Source: Crotophaga sulcirostris
Lineage: Eukaryota; Chordata; Aves; Cuculiformes; Crotophagidae
DNA: 64,000 bases
NCBI GenBank assembly: GCA_013397455.1
Contig: VYZB01000222.1
Location: 186,001 to 250,000 of the forward strand
Direction: 5' to 3'
This document shows positions 35,001 through 48,300 of this stretch, piece by piece. Each line of letters begins with the position of its first letter. The first letter of the stretch is position 1. A program made the position numbers and the translations under genes. The notes beneath the pieces were generated by a model that saw nothing but the letters and a program-made list of their open reading frames with translations, was not told where the DNA came from and did not search any database.

Positions 35001-35934
35001 GATTAGGCCACATCGGCTACTTGTGTCACATCCTTTCAGACATGCTACTGCTTTGAGTCCTCCCATTCCTCAGAGGACTGTAATTAAGAAGTTACTGCCT
35101 CCCGAGTGTGCAATTATGTTCTCTGAAACCCAATAACAAGCCTTTAGACTGAAACATCCCCTACTTCTCTGCATTAGTGTTCTGATAGGTAGGTACCTTG
35201 TCATGCTTTGGCAAACCGCAGATGACATTTTGTCCTCCAGATAATTTACTGAATGTGAAGACTCTTAGAGAGGGGATCAAAATGAAGACACAAAGTAGAT
35301 AAAGTCAAAATAAGTTTACAAATATTCTTGATAAGTATTTTTTAGATAAAAGATTATGTAAAAGTCCGAGTATTTGTTGAGTTTGCCAGAAAAGTGCAAT
35401 GATAGACACCAAGTTTGGATTTTGATGTTGGTTTATATTTTTTTAACCCCTCTTGAAAAACAGTGATTCTAAATAAAAGCAGTTGGAAGAAAATATATCC
35501 AAAGAATCACAGTGATAAAAATAAAGTTAAAAGAGTTAGTACCCCTTAAAGCCCCTTGTATAGACTAATGAAACCCTCAGTTAATGTCAAGCTCACTTTT
35601 AAGCTTCTGTGAAGGCAAAATTGGATTTGTAAAAAATTTAAGTGCAAGACAGTAATATAATTTGCTTGAAAATTTTTTTAGCAGTAATCTTGACTATCCC
35701 ACCTCTCCAATGTTACTGTCATATCTGCCAAATAATTATATTCCTCTTGTTTAAGGCAGTCCAGCAGTAGAAATAAACAATTCCTAGGCACTGTCTTCCA
35801 ACGCAGCCACAAAAATTTGAGCTAAACCTTCCTTGTTGCCATGCACGCCTTCGTTCTGAGCTAAGAGTGAGCATGGAGACAGTTTTATTCCCTCCCTCAC
35901 AGCACCAGCCTTTTAGGCTTTCAAATGTGCTTCC
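32097..35934. other. Unassigned non-coding DNA
   Basis: No gene or known repeat family recognised. It contains a pure pyrimidine tract at 32946-32982. Open frames are at most 89 codons. Confidence 0.55.
32946..32982 (+). repeat. Pyrimidine tract (T run, then CCCTCC-type units), one A
   Basis: About 37 bases of T and C with a single A, ending in CCAG at 32984. Such tracts occur as low-complexity DNA or before splice acceptors. The following 39 bases before GTCCTC are open, but the donor is weak. Confidence 0.65.
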
Positions 35935-36365
35935 CCTCTGCTTCCCTTGTTAGGCTAAAGAACTTAATTTCTTTGATATATCTTCTTAGGTCATATATCC
36001 TAGGTCTTTGAATATTTTCCTTGTTATTTTCTGGATGTGTTTTGGTATATCCCTGTCTCTTTTGAAGTACAGTGCTGAACTGAGCAGAAGGATGTTTGGT
36101 TTTTTTTTTCTGATGCTCCATTGTATTCGTGTTCTATGTATCACAGTATAATATTTCCTTTTTTTTTTTTCTTTAGTAGCATGGCATTGCTGACTTATGT
36201 GCAGCGTATGATCCTTTAGGTCCCTCTCTGCAGAGTTCCTCATAGCCCTGCTTTATGCAGTTGATTATTCCTACCTAAATGTAGTGCTTTGAAATTCACT
36301 AAGGATAATGGCTGTCTCTTTTTAACTCGGCTATTTCTCCAGCTTGCCGCAAACACTTTTCATTT
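35935..36365 (-). mobile_element. Very old CR1/L3-like LINE relic
   Basis: On the antisense strand several blocks fall in the order of CR1/L3 ORF2: GTCATATATCCTAGGTCTTTG, CTGTCTCTTTTGAAGTACAG, GGTCCCTCTCTGCAGAG, TTGATTATTCCTACC and AATGTAGTGCTTTGAAATTC. Spacing and wording match the family segment around the C-terminal part of ORF2, with substitutions throughout and two T-rich expansions (about 36100 and 36160). No frame survives. This appears to be the oldest element in the window. The assignment is by eye and the ends are approximate. Confidence 0.6.
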
Positions 36366-37028
36366 AGGGCCTAGCTGTCAGATTTGGGTGACAACTCAGA
36401 ATGCAATTACCAGAGAAAAGCAACTGTCTATTCTTGGACTGTCATTTCAGAAGAGGACTTAATGCTCAGGTAGAAAATACTGGCATTGTCGGCCTTCAAA
36501 GTTAAAAAAAAAAGTGTGAATATTCTAAGGAGAACAGGAAGTATACAGTTTTAGAAGCAATGTTTGTTGCCTAACGTCTTTAAGTAGTAACTTTTAGCAG
36601 TTCTGCAAGTCATAGCACTCTTCAAATAAGTTGAGTGCAAACAAAAGAGCCTGGTTCCACACCAAGGATTAATGGCAATAGCTTGAGGAAGAAAACAGTA
36701 AGTAAACTAGGCAAAATAATTGAGGAAACATAATAAGGAAACTTTGTTTAGTAGATGATTCTAATAAACTGTGAATTAGCATTACATTTGTCGCCCTGTT
36801 TTCATTAGCAAGAAAATATGGAATGCTACCTTCACTGTTTTATATTCCAAAATTACTTTTGTAATCACCACTGCTATCTGCCAGCATTCTAGTCTAGGCT
36901 GATGTCACGTCTAAATTATTAAATTGCATATAAGAAATAACCTAAAAACATGCTACTAAAGTTATGCCAGATGTTTTAGGCAGGAAAGAGTGATATTCTA
37001 GATTACTGTTTCTTCAAAATGTGTTCAT
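36366..37028. other. Unassigned non-coding DNA
   Basis: Nothing recognised. AT-rich sequence without open frames of note. Confidence 0.6.
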
Positions 37029-37104
37029 ATCATAGAATCATAGAATGGTTTGGATTGGAAGGGACCGTGAAGGTCATCTAGTCCAAACCCCTGCAGTGAG
37101 CAGG
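37029..37104 (-). mobile_element. CR1 3'-end fragment copy H
   Basis: Only the last 75 or so bases of a CR1: ATCATAGAATCATAGAATGG, then TTGGATTGGAAGGGACCGTG and CCCCTGCAGTGAGCAGG. Extreme 5' truncation is typical of CR1 insertions. Confidence 0.92.
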
Positions 37105-39469
37105 CTGCATATCCTGAACATTATTCATTAAAAGTGCTGGGAGCAAGATATGGAAAGAATAGCATTATGTGGATTGTAGACAACCACCTTCCAAATGTGA
37201 GATTAACTTTGAAGCTAAATTGTAAACATTTTTTTGGTATCCCTTTGGTTCTGTTACCTGTCATGCTAGTTAATAGTTGTGTTTGAGAGGAATGGATGAC
37301 CTGTCATCGCAAACAGAATTTTTTAGTTCTGAGTGTGCACATTTTGGAATAAAACAGGGAGCACTGCTGTATTTATGCCAGTAGTTTGGCTATTCCTTAG
37401 TTAATTAAAAATGCCTGTCAAACTCGCATCTGCATTCCTATACACTCAGTAGAATACAGTATCTTTATTCTGCATCCTGCTGGTTTTCATGGTGCTTTCC
37501 GTTTCCTACAGAATATTTCTCTTAGCGTTAATAACATCTCCGTTTAACTTGAATGTCCCTTGCATGAAAAGAATCTGGATTTGTGTAACAGAAGGTAAAA
37601 AAAATCTAATTTAGGCAAATATTTTACAGTGTTGTTGAATATATTGAAAAACCATCCTACACCTAAAATGACAAATGCTCGTAAAGGACATATCATCGCT
37701 CTGCTGTCATAATATAATGTGTTGGATTACATTATTGAATCTCCAGGTTTGCTAGTGAAGAATGCAAAGAAAAAGAGAATTGCTACTTCACACCTTAGAC
37801 ATTAATGTAGTCATCATGCAGTTAATTCAGGTGATGATGCCTAAAACTATTCACATATTTTCCACTGTAAGATGTGATATTTGACTTGTTGTAGCTTTGT
37901 GGAAAAAAGAAGCATCATGCTGATTTTTTGCCTCAAGATAAATTGTAGTGAGATGAACTAAAGCAGCTGGATTGTTTCAGAGAAGCAGGTTAAGGAAAAA
38001 ATTATGATTTTGCCACTTTTAAAATCATTACAGAAGTATGACTGTGAAAAACTTCAAAACTTTGGGAGTTCTTCAAGAGGTGGCCTCCACGTTAAATTGC
38101 ACATCAGCCTCTGCTGGCAATTTTTAACTGAGGCACTACTCTTCCTATCCCTTTGGCTTCTTACATGCTGCTGAACTTTGGCTTGCCATCCTTGCTCTTA
38201 CACTCCTACTGGTGTGTTTGGTTTTGTAAAGTAGTAACCCACAGGGCAAGCAAGGTCAAAACTGTCACTGTTGCAAATGAAAACCAGAATTTCAGATCAA
38301 GGAGGAGATTAACGTTGAGACACTGTTCTTTAAAAAGCAACACTTTTTCAGTAATAAAAAACCCCACCTCTGTATCTGTAAGAAGTAAGGAAATAATTAC
38401 TACAAAGGTATTAATAAGACCACTTCTGAAATGTACAGGCATTTGGACTGAGATGTTTAAAGTGTGTTTCAAATTTATCTTAATTATGGCTCTAAACTTG
38501 TAAGATGATGAAAAATAGTATTTCTCTTTAGTAGGAGTGGGTGGTGTTATCTATTAGCATAAGTTTGAAGTCACACAGTGAAATTTAAAGTCTATTTATA
38601 AATGAGAGACTAACAAGCAGATGAGTGAATATAGGTCAGAGAGGGGAATTAAAGAGAATGGGAATAATAACACCTCCAGCTACATGGGGTGGTAAGACAC
38701 CACTGCTGCTGCGGAAAGAGGATCAGAACAATAACCTAGTGTCTAAGTAAATTGTGGATTCTTGCAGCAGAACAAAATACCAAACATTATGACTGTGTTT
38801 ACAGCACTGTGGACTCCCTGAGAAGCTTTGTTTCATCCCAGAGGTAGACATGGTGTACTACTTAAATAACTACTACTTATCCTTGATAATGCTTTCAAGG
38901 TGTACCTGTCTGAACTGTAAAAATACCTATCTGGTCAAGTGCTGTTTTAATACACAGACACTTGCTTTTAAATCACCATAGACTGTTTCCAGAAGCTACA
39001 ATTTAACTGTCGAGATTTAGTTCAGAAATATATCTGAGCCTCTGGAATAGACTGGATAGTATGGGGTGTTGTAAAGTGGGCTCTGTGACATGGCAGGGGC
39101 TTTGGAATTTCTGCACCAACAAAGGTGTCTTCCCAGCAGTGAAAAGGGGCAAGATTCTTTAAAAAACAGTACACCAAAGCTCAAAGCATCCACCTTACAT
39201 ATAATGCACATGGTAGTTTAACATTGTTCTCATCACCATCAACCACATTATGTAGCTGATTTTTTATTGTACCAGCCTGCATGTTGCAGTCTTGAATATC
39301 CCAGAACCGAGAAAAAAAAAAACATTTTATGTCACTATAAAATCATCACTTCCTGTACACTTTGCTGCTGTTATATGAAGATTATTGCATACCCTGGAAA
39401 TACATAACAGGTCTAATCTGACATAATATGTTTCGTTTTCCTATACAAGTAAGCTGTTTGGCAGGCAGC
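37105..39469. other. Unassigned non-coding DNA
   Basis: No gene or repeat recognised. A 116-codon plus-strand frame at 38153-38503 has no recognisable domain and is opposed by an 88-codon frame on the minus strand. Confidence 0.55.
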
Positions 39470-40304
39470 TGAAGAGGGACCTGGACAGACTGGAGAGATG
39501 GGCCGATTCTAATGGGATGAGGTTCAATAAGTCCAAATGTCAGGTACTCCATTTTGGACACAACAATCCCATGCATAGCTATAGACTAGGGACGGAGTGG
39601 CTGGAGAGGAGTCAGGTGGAAAGGGACCTGGGAGTGCTGCTTGACAGGAAGCTCAACATGAGCCAGCAGTGTGCCCAGGTGGCCAAGAAGGCCAATGGCA
39701 TCCTGGCCTGCATTAGGAATAGTGTGGCCAGCAGGACCAGAGAAGTTATCGTCCCCCTCTACTCGGCACTGGTCAGGCCTCACCTTGAGTACTGTGTGCA
39801 GTTCTGGGCCCCTCAGTTTGGGAAAGATGTCAGGATACTGGAGGATGTCCAGAGGAGAGCAACAAAGATGGTGAAGGGGCTGGAGCACAAACCCTACGAG
39901 GAGCGACTGAGGGAGCTAGGGCTGTTTAGTCTGGAGAAGAGGAGGCTCAGGGGAGACCTTATTGCTCTCTACAACTACCTAAAAGGAGGTTGTAGTCAAG
40001 CGGGCGTTGGTCTCTTCTCACAGGTGACCAGTGACAGAACTAGAGGACACGGACTTAAGCTTCGTCAGGGGAGGTTTAGACTTGATGTTAGGAAGAAGTT
40101 CTTCACTGAAAGGGTGATTGGCCATTGGAATGCGCTGCCCAGGGAGGTGGTGGAGTCGCCGACCCTGGATGTGTTTAAGGGAAGACTGGATTAGGCACTG
40201 AGTGCCATGGTTTAGATGATGAGATGGTGTTAGTGTTGGCTTATAGGTTGGACTTGATGATCTCAGAGGTCCCTTCCAACCTGGTGATACTGTGATACTG
40301 TGAA
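39470..40304 (+). mobile_element. Young CR1 copy I, sense orientation, 5'-truncated
   Basis: It starts near 39470 in the segment encoding [18 protein letters not shown] and runs to the tail GATACTGTGATACTGTGA at 40304. The tail octamer is ACTGTGAT rather than ATTCTATG, and it shares the 3' block TTGGACTTGATGATCTCAG with copy F. It has no frame disruption up to the ORF2 stop, so it is among the youngest elements here. It is the best template for what is missing in the gap at 30703-31367. Confidence 0.95.
39517..40194 (+). pseudogene. CR1 ORF2 C-terminal part, open for 225 codons (copy I)
   Basis: An uninterrupted frame from [17 protein letters not shown] through [40 protein letters not shown] and [20 protein letters not shown] to the stop after DVFKGRLD. 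This is the part of ORF2 after the RT palm. The endonuclease and RT catalytic core are absent through truncation, and the first methionine is internal. It cannot act alone, but it shows that the subfamily moved recently. Confidence 0.9.
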
Positions 40305-40370
40305 GATAAAAAGAATTTTTATTTTTAAATCGTAATGATTTAATGTAATATTTGAATAAAAACTGTGTAT

Positions 40371-40607
40371 AGAATCATAGAATCATTTAGGTTGAAAAAG
40401 ACTTTTAAGATCATCACGTCCAATTGTAAACCTAACACTGCCAATTTCATCACTAAACCATGTACCTAAGCACCACATTTACACGTCTCTTAAATATCTC
40501 TAGGGATGGTGACTCAACCACTTCCCTGGACAGCCTGTTCCAATTCCTGACAAACTTTTCAGTGAAGATATTTTTCCTAATATCAAATTTAAACCTCCCC
40601 TAGTGCA
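40371..40607 (-). mobile_element. CR1 LINE copy J, 3'-end fragment
   Basis: The antisense 3' end is at 40371 (AGAATCATAGAATCATTTAGG). It continues through GGGATGGTGACTCAACCACT, TTCCCTGGACAGCCTGTTCC and TTTTTCCTAATATCAAATTT, stopping near 40607. It is tail to tail with copy I, 66 bases apart. More diverged than copy I and of the copy C subtype. Confidence 0.93.
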
Positions 40608-43600
40608 TATACATGTAAGAATTTTTAATATACATTTTAAAAAAAAGCCTACTAAAGCTGACAGATTTCAAGCTTAAATGAAACTGGGAAATAGTGAAGC
40701 CTAATGGACAGCTTAATCATGCATGGACATAAACTAACATAAATTAGGAAAAATTTCTGTAAATCTTGTGTTAGAACTAATCAGTATTTACTGTATTATC
40801 TCTGAATATAATAAGGAGGGGGACATTATCTATTTCAGTAATGAAAAGCTAATTTTAGCTGTCAAGATGTTGGAGTCAAAGACCTATAAAAGAATGAGTC
40901 AATGGTTTCCCTGAGTGAAACCTGAAGGGATTCTTTCACTTGTTTTTGTTCCATTACTTCTGAAAAAATTGTTTTGAAGCAAGTAATGAATTCATGTTAG
41001 TGCTGATCTTCAGATCTGATCCTAAACATTCTAAAAGCTTTCTTAAGAAAGGTATTTTTATTATTTTTGAAATATAACCAAATAGGGTGGGGGTTTTGTT
41101 CAGTGTTAAAATGCCTGTGTAAAAGTACTACAAGCAAGAGTTTTCAAAATTCAAGTCACCCTATATAAAACTCATATAGTTGTGACAGACTTGTTTGAAA
41201 TTTATATTCTATATTTCATATATTATTTTTAGGGCTGTAACCATATTGTTGTTCCCAGATGTTTATCACAGGGGAGGGGGATCCTAAACTTAGGTAGACT
41301 TTATGAACTTTAATTTCTCCTACTAAAGTGATTATTTGAAGGTAAATAATTTAATCTACAACTGTTTAGAGATGAAATGTGCAAGAAAAATCCTCTCTAG
41401 TTTTTTTCAGCCAATAAAATGCATATTCAGTTTGTCAGACCTCAAGTAACAAATTCATCTTTTAGCTATGTGAGGTAAATTACAAAGAAATTCCACTGGA
41501 AGTAGTGGACATACCTGCCAGCACGTTTTTAATAAAAAAGGACATGTCCAATTGCAGAATTCATGAGACACTGGCTATGAAGTTATTAATACTGCAACAC
41601 TCATTGCTCCAGGATGATGAAGCAGTCAACAGTAAAACCAGATTGAAAACAGGTGGTGGCAAATTCAAGACTCAACACTGTTATTGAACACGATGACTCT
41701 AAGTGTAACCTCCATCTCAGGAACATTTTGAGGTATTTTGAGTAGGACTGTCCTGATGAGACCATGTTTCGAGGCTGTCACAAAGGTCTGACCAAGTGCT
41801 AGCAGTTTTATACACCTCACTGAACGGAACCATCCATAGTGACATGAAAGACCTTATTTTTGTTGGTTCACAGTTGTGAAATGTAAAGGACTTAACAGGG
41901 GACAATGTTCTGCTTAGTGTCTTGAGATTCGTGTATTCAAGCTGGAAAGCATTTGCCAGATGGTTAATTGACTCAAAGAATGCTTCTAAGGCCTGGATGA
42001 CCAGGATGAAAAGTTTTCTTCTCTCTTGTTGATTTGTTCTACAATAAACAAATGGTGCAGCTTGGGATGGCGAAAGGCTGAATCCAGCAGCATTATCTTA
42101 ATTATGGAAATGAAAAGCATAGCTGCAGTTGAGAATTGAAAAGTATCACCTGCAAGCTGTAATCACACAACTGTGACAAAAGTAGCAGCTTCCCTCTCAG
42201 CAATCCTTTCTGTGCTGTGGTTAGCCAGACGCCTCTATCATTTCCATCCATCAGTGTGATCATTTGTTTCACTTCCTTCTGCTCTAAGCTTTGCCTTTTT
42301 ATCAGTTGAGAACAAGTGAGAGCTGTGCTTTACCAGACCTCATACCACATTGAGGTATAAAAGCTGTCACTTAACATGAGTCATTTTGTGTGTGCACCTC
42401 ATGAGTGAATAACTGAATGAGAGATACAAGTCAGCAAGTTAGCCCAGTGCCTCAAAATACAAAAAGGCTCTAGTTAGCTTAACTTCCTTAGGTTTTCTTC
42501 TATATGCCTTGGGTTTTCATAACTCATCCTAAGATAAGCTCACAAAGACCAAGACTTCCCTATTTTCCAAAAAAAAAATTGATTTTCCCTTGTTTAGGAT
42601 AAACTGCTATACTTTACCATTGGTTCTTTCTACCACTGAAATATCTAAGATAACTTGAAAAAGAACTTCACCTTTCCTGTACATCCCATGTATCTCTGGT
42701 CAGCCTGTTATTGCAATTGGAAAAATCCTTTGGAACTACTATGGTGGAAGGAGAGGGGAAAGCTGGAAAGGCTGAAAAACAGGTATCACTCTAGGAACTG
42801 AAATCCCACTCTGGTGCTCAGGGATCTGGAGAATCAAAAAAGAGACATCTTTCAAACAGGGACGGGGATTTTGCATGTGCTGTTTTAATCGTGTTTATCA
42901 TACCTGGAACCACTGAAGTTGTCTGGTACTGCAATTTAATGCAAATGCAGGCAGAAATCATAGCTTGCTGTCAGCAAAGAGGGATGTGCCAGCCCATTTA
43001 CTTTTCAGACTAAAGTGAGGGTGTTCATAATTGTGCTGTTTTGATGCCACACTACTTAAGTAGTTTCAAGTCATTACGTATGACCCAAGGACAGCTGGGT
43101 ACAGGAACATATCCGCGCTTTGTAAAGAACGAAACAGTTGCTTGTGGAAATATTTTCAGGGATGCAAGTTTACAACTGCAGGTGCATTTGGTGGAAGGCA
43201 GATACAAACTATTAATTTCCTACAAATGAGGACTGCAATAGCCTGGCGTAACTTCAGTTTCTGAAGGACTTTAGTTAAACTGCTACAATTTGTCTAGCTA
43301 AGCTGGACCGCAACAATTTTCAAACCCAGTTTTTTTCTAGCCTTCATTTTATGCGTTTATACTGAAAGCTCTTTAGCAAAAGGATCATTTACTACTGTAT
43401 GTTTGTTCAGTACAAGATGGGTTTCTAGGCACAACTACAATAACACTATTATGTACAAACAACCACTCTAGGATAATTCTGTGTGAAGTAGTGGGTTGCC
43501 CTTCACATTCAAGCTTTTGTACCTCAGGTACAGTCATGGCTTTTGCAGTGCAGCAATTAATTAAGTGACTGGTTACAATCACTGAGTTACAGTGGCATGC

Positions 43601-45287
43601 TGGGGGTCTGATCCTGTATACGACATACAGCTGTAGCCTCCAAGTAACACAAATGTTTTACCCTTTGGAAACATAGATTGCAGGTGTCCAAGGTTCAGGC
43701 TTTTGCTGTGTATCTGAACAGCATCAAGGGAGAAAAACAAGAACAGAGTCCAGAAACAGTGACATCTCTGTGCTTTTGAGCAAGAGCAGCAGAACTGTCA
43801 AGTTTTGCCTTTTCCTATGGGTGATTTCAAAATCTATCCTTCTGAGAGCATCTTGGCATCTGGCCATCAACATTGTTGCCAGATGGTCAGTTTCAGTTAC
43901 GTTAAGTAGGTACCTGAATCCACACCAGGTTTCTCAGTTGCTTCCTTATTTTATGTAATGGATCGAATGTGATAACTGCTAATTACCAAAGTCTAGAAAT
44001 AATTTTATGGAGACAGTGACTCAGATGACTGAAGACATAAATTTCTAATATTGGTTTAATGTATCCTCCTGTCCAAACGTAGCATTTTTGTATTTTACAG
44101 TTGCCTTTTTGTAAGATAGAATAACAAAATGTAAACTGCTTAATGATACAATTTGTCTTAATCATATTAATTATATTTTAAACAGACAATTTGTGATTTA
44201 TTTTTTTTACCCTGCTGCTAGTGTTTTAGATATCATTAAAGCAATCAGGCATGTGTTTGTCCAGCTCAGGAGCATATGTATTTGTAATTTCAATACAAGT
44301 CCTTGTCCAAAGTGAAGGAAATATTATACACATTCATAACTAACCTCACAGAACTGGACATTCATTTGTCTCATCAAGTAAATAGCAAGTTCCTTTTTGA
44401 TCTTAATGACCACAGAATTAACTCCAGATTGCCAAATTGGTGCAGGGATAGGCAGAGATCTCATTAAGACTGTCTGAAATTTTACATTCCAAAGGTATTT
44501 TTTTCCAGGATGTTTTCTCTGCTGTTCTCTACTCTTTAAGCTAGCCTTGACCAACTGGTTGACGTTTTCAGTCTGCTTTGGCTTATTTTTTTAAGAGTAG
44601 CAGAAGATGGAAAAAAACATTTCCAGGAAATATATGTCAGAAAATTTTCCAGAAGCCATTTTTCTAGAAGCAGACATAAAAATTTAAGTCATTTTGCCAA
44701 TGGAAATTGTTTATTAATATTTTTCTTTGCCGAGAAGCTCTAGCAGACTTTAATGATCTTGACATTTGACATGGGATAACCTTGTTGGTGAAACACATAG
44801 CCTTGGCATCTTTGTGAAAGCCAAACTAAATGAGTCACTGAAAAAAAATCACAATATTTACAGGCTTAGTACAGACAGGGTTTTTTTACAACTAAACTCT
44901 GTAAAGAGTACCAGTGCTGAGTTCCTGTTTTCTTGTAGGAAAAATGTGAGGCAGTGTTTTTTATCCCATTTTCAGGCCATCAACAGTCTCTTAGGTGCTC
45001 CATCACCTTTAGCATGTCAGCAGTGTGATTCCGAAGTATTCCGCTTTGTCAAACAACTCTTTACTAGCAGATTAATCTTTGCAAGCTGCTCTGGGTTGCT
45101 GCCATGTCAAGAAGTCCTGTATTTAGAATAAGTAATATTCAGAAGAACCCATGGAAATTGCTACTTACGAAAGTAAACAAAGTGAAGTTTAGCATTTTTT
45201 CTTGAACAGATCATACCACCCTTTCCCTTGCACTGGGGAGACTGAAAAAGATATCTGCATGTATCAATTTACTCTATGAATTGAAAC
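40608..45287. other. Unassigned non-coding DNA
   Basis: No gene or repeat family recognised. The longest open frame (121 codons, near 44766-45131, plus) has no known domain and no splice context. The 42080-42180 part (AATTATGGAAATG and similar) looks single-copy and could be regulatory, but nothing proves it. Confidence 0.55.
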
Positions 45288-45344
45288 TTCTTTTTCTTTT
45301 TCCTTTTACCTTTTTCTTTTCCTTTTTCTTTTTCCTTTTCTTCA
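45288..45344 (+). repeat. 57-bp pyrimidine tract of CTTTTT/CCTTTT units
   Basis: Almost entirely T and C in irregular CTTTTT, CTTTTTCC and CCTTTT units, with a single A at 45308 before the terminal ACT. Long homopurine/homopyrimidine stretches with near-mirror symmetry can adopt triplex structures and often vary in length. No coding role. Confidence 0.88.
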
Positions 45345-48300
45345 CTATGTTTTTGGTAAACTACTGTTCTTCCTGGAGTTACTCACTCCTCCTAAGTGAG
45401 AAAGTTTCATGCACCGGTTTATATAGAAGGAAATGAAACTGTCCTTTTTTTATTATTTTCCAGCTACTTGTTGGTGGGATTTATTACTCCATCTAGGTCT
45501 TGAGTAAAATCCCAAATTAGAGTGTATATATGCTGAGACTTTCTAAAGGAAATCTGCTGAGCTTTGTTGTACCAACCTTATCTGCAATAACAAAGCTTAG
45601 TTTGTTTCAAGTAAACATGCTTAGGTGATGACAATATCATATTTAAAATAGGACAGGAACTTATCAAACTTATTGTATTTACTATCATTCCTAGAAAGAA
45701 ATTTTAAAAGCCTGAACAATTTTTACCCCAATTATAATAAATGTATGTATTTTACTAAAATAGCAGTAACTTGCCTTCCTTTTGCTCGTGTAACTGACCC
45801 TATTCATTTGTAGTTAAAAATTGTCCTCCCCAGAGTACACTGACTTCAGTAGAATTACAACTTGCATGATCTCAGCTGATAGTCTACTGCAGCTGTAACC
45901 TAAAGAAGTAACATATCTCTTGCAATATATGATAAAAGAAGCATTTGGCAAAGGTCAGCTTTTCAGATGCCTTGTAGAAATGTCATTCAGTACAATCTTC
46001 TGATAAGTTCTCTTCTTCTGCCTCAGCATCTGTACCATTTGTCTGGAACTTCTGATTGAAGTGCAGCATCTCGGTGGCTTTGTTAACTTCAAATTAGAAA
46101 GTTATAGTATAATTAAAATAACCTCAAAGTCAAATTTAACAGCTAGGAATTTTGATAAAGCTCTTTGAATGAACCCTATTGTATGAAAGTAAAAAAAAAT
46201 TAAATTATCAGTCCTTCCGAATGTACCTTTTCAGATTTGAGCGAATGTCAGGGAAAGTCCTAAATATTTGAACATAAAGCCCTGTTCAGGCTATTTCATA
46301 CTAATGGGGGCAAACACTATGCCAAAATGACACCCTCCTGCAAGCAAAGCCTATTTGCTTTTCAGTTTTCTGTTTCTAAATCCTAACTGTTGTCATCATG
46401 ATGACTCCATGTTAAGCTATCAAAAGACTAGGCCAGTGCATATGTCAAAAAGAGTGCAGGTCAGATGAGAAAGCAGATGGGCAAAAAGTTGGAGTGGACA
46501 CTGGTTCAGTGCTGAGGAAAACGTATACCTACCAGCACTGTTGCTGTCTACAGACTCAAGAAATTGGTTTAGTTGAGATATCTACAAACAGGGAAATGCT
46601 GATATTTATATTATGACTTCCTGCATGAACATATATGTAGCCAGATTTCAGTTGATAGACTGCTATAAAACAAAGATGGCCAGCAGGCAAGTAACAGTGG
46701 TCAAATACAAAATCAATTTTGAAAAATTCCTCTGCATATTAGATATGGATTGGTTGCACAGCGAGAAGACAGGCTTATGTCTCTGTCTTGCTGTAGGTGC
46801 CTGTACTGGGAAGCAAAGTACTTCATGACCTTAAGACTACAGAGCACACTTGTTCTCTTTACATGGGCAGCAACATGTGATCTTGATAGGCTGACACCTC
46901 AAATCTGCATTATACGGCACTTTGGAAATGAGTAAAGTTCCAGAGAGTCATCTTTCATTTTTTAGAAGATTCTGTGAGCCCAAATGATTTTCTGGCTTTG
47001 TAAGCATTTAGGAGGCATTATTCTGTATCCCAGCCTTACAGAGATTTCTGCAACCTGTGTGGCATCACAAAGGTCTCTGGGTCAAGGTGTCTGCCAGGAG
47101 ACTGAGCAGTAATGGACACATCAGGTCTGAAGAAAGAGCTAAGGGCTGAGTTACATGGAGCCCTGCGGGGGTTAAACTCCATGGCAGCTGAGGTACAGAT
47201 AAACTTGTACCATGTGATTTTGTCGGTCAGCACCAGCCTGCAGGATGTTTTTACTATTATATGGTAAGCTTCAGGATTTTCACTAAACTACACTCAGTTG
47301 TGTTGCATTGAGCTGAGAAAAAAAACCCAACCTGCAAGATGCAAAACTAAAAGTAAAACCAAAGATAATTTGGGCAACTTAGTGCCTGATGTGTGTCCCA
47401 GTGAAGGCATTATTTAGCGGGTGTTCTAATAGACCACCCTTAGTCTAAGTGATACTGAGTACCCTGTAAGATCACAAAGAAAAAAAATGTTTGGAGTACA
47501 TTCAAAGACAAATAGATGGTGAATATTTATGTGCATTACAAAAGAGGAAGTGGCATAATATAAGTCTACCTAATGTTGAAAGTTGTGAGTGTTTAACGTT
47601 TTGGAGAAAAGATGCAAGAATGTCTTCTTGCCCTTTTGGAATTCTACTGTGGCAATGTATTCCAAGGACAGAGACTTCACAAAGTAACTGGGGTCCATTG
47701 AACTAGCTTCAGACTCGACCTTACTGAGGTACAAGAAATATATGAATAGTCTACAAATATGTTGGTAATTTAAATGATAAATGCTGATAAGTACTTTTCT
47801 TCTTTGTGTCTAAGCTTTACTCAAAGTCTTCCATTAAATTGTGTAATTGAGTATCTAGATGGTTGCATTATGATTTGCATCTATTGCCAAAACAATACAT
47901 CTTTCAGACAAGTGCTTCATGCATTTCTTTTAATAATAATGTTTTAAATTAAAAGACTGCTTCCATCAGAATAATGAAGCAAGATAGCCAAGAAAATAGC
48001 TATGTGCCTGAGCACAGAAATTCATTAAAGCAAGAAAAATCCATGAAACAACTATGATAAAGAGCAAAGGACCGAGCCTCAAAGTCAACAATACTGAAAG
48101 CAGAGACTGCATTTAGGACTTATGGCATGGAAGGGGCTGTTTTCTCTTTTCAGAGAACTGTCTCATTTTTTAAATTTTGAGAAAGATAATTTTGGCAACT
48201 CAATTACTTTTACATTTTACTAGCTATAAGCAGTAACCTTTTATTTTACTTATGTAGCTATCAGTATTAGTGATTTCCCTTCTTCCAATACTAAGAAACA

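Noticed and set aside
38153..38503. 116-codon plus-strand frame opposed by an 88-codon minus-strand frame
   Set aside because: Both strands are open in the same place, neither has a domain, and no splice sites support either.
39586..39888. 100-codon minus-strand frame
   Set aside because: It is the antisense shadow of the CR1 copy I ORF2 tail.
44766..45131. 121-codon plus-strand open frame
   Set aside because: The translation shows no known motif and the surrounding DNA looks neutral.
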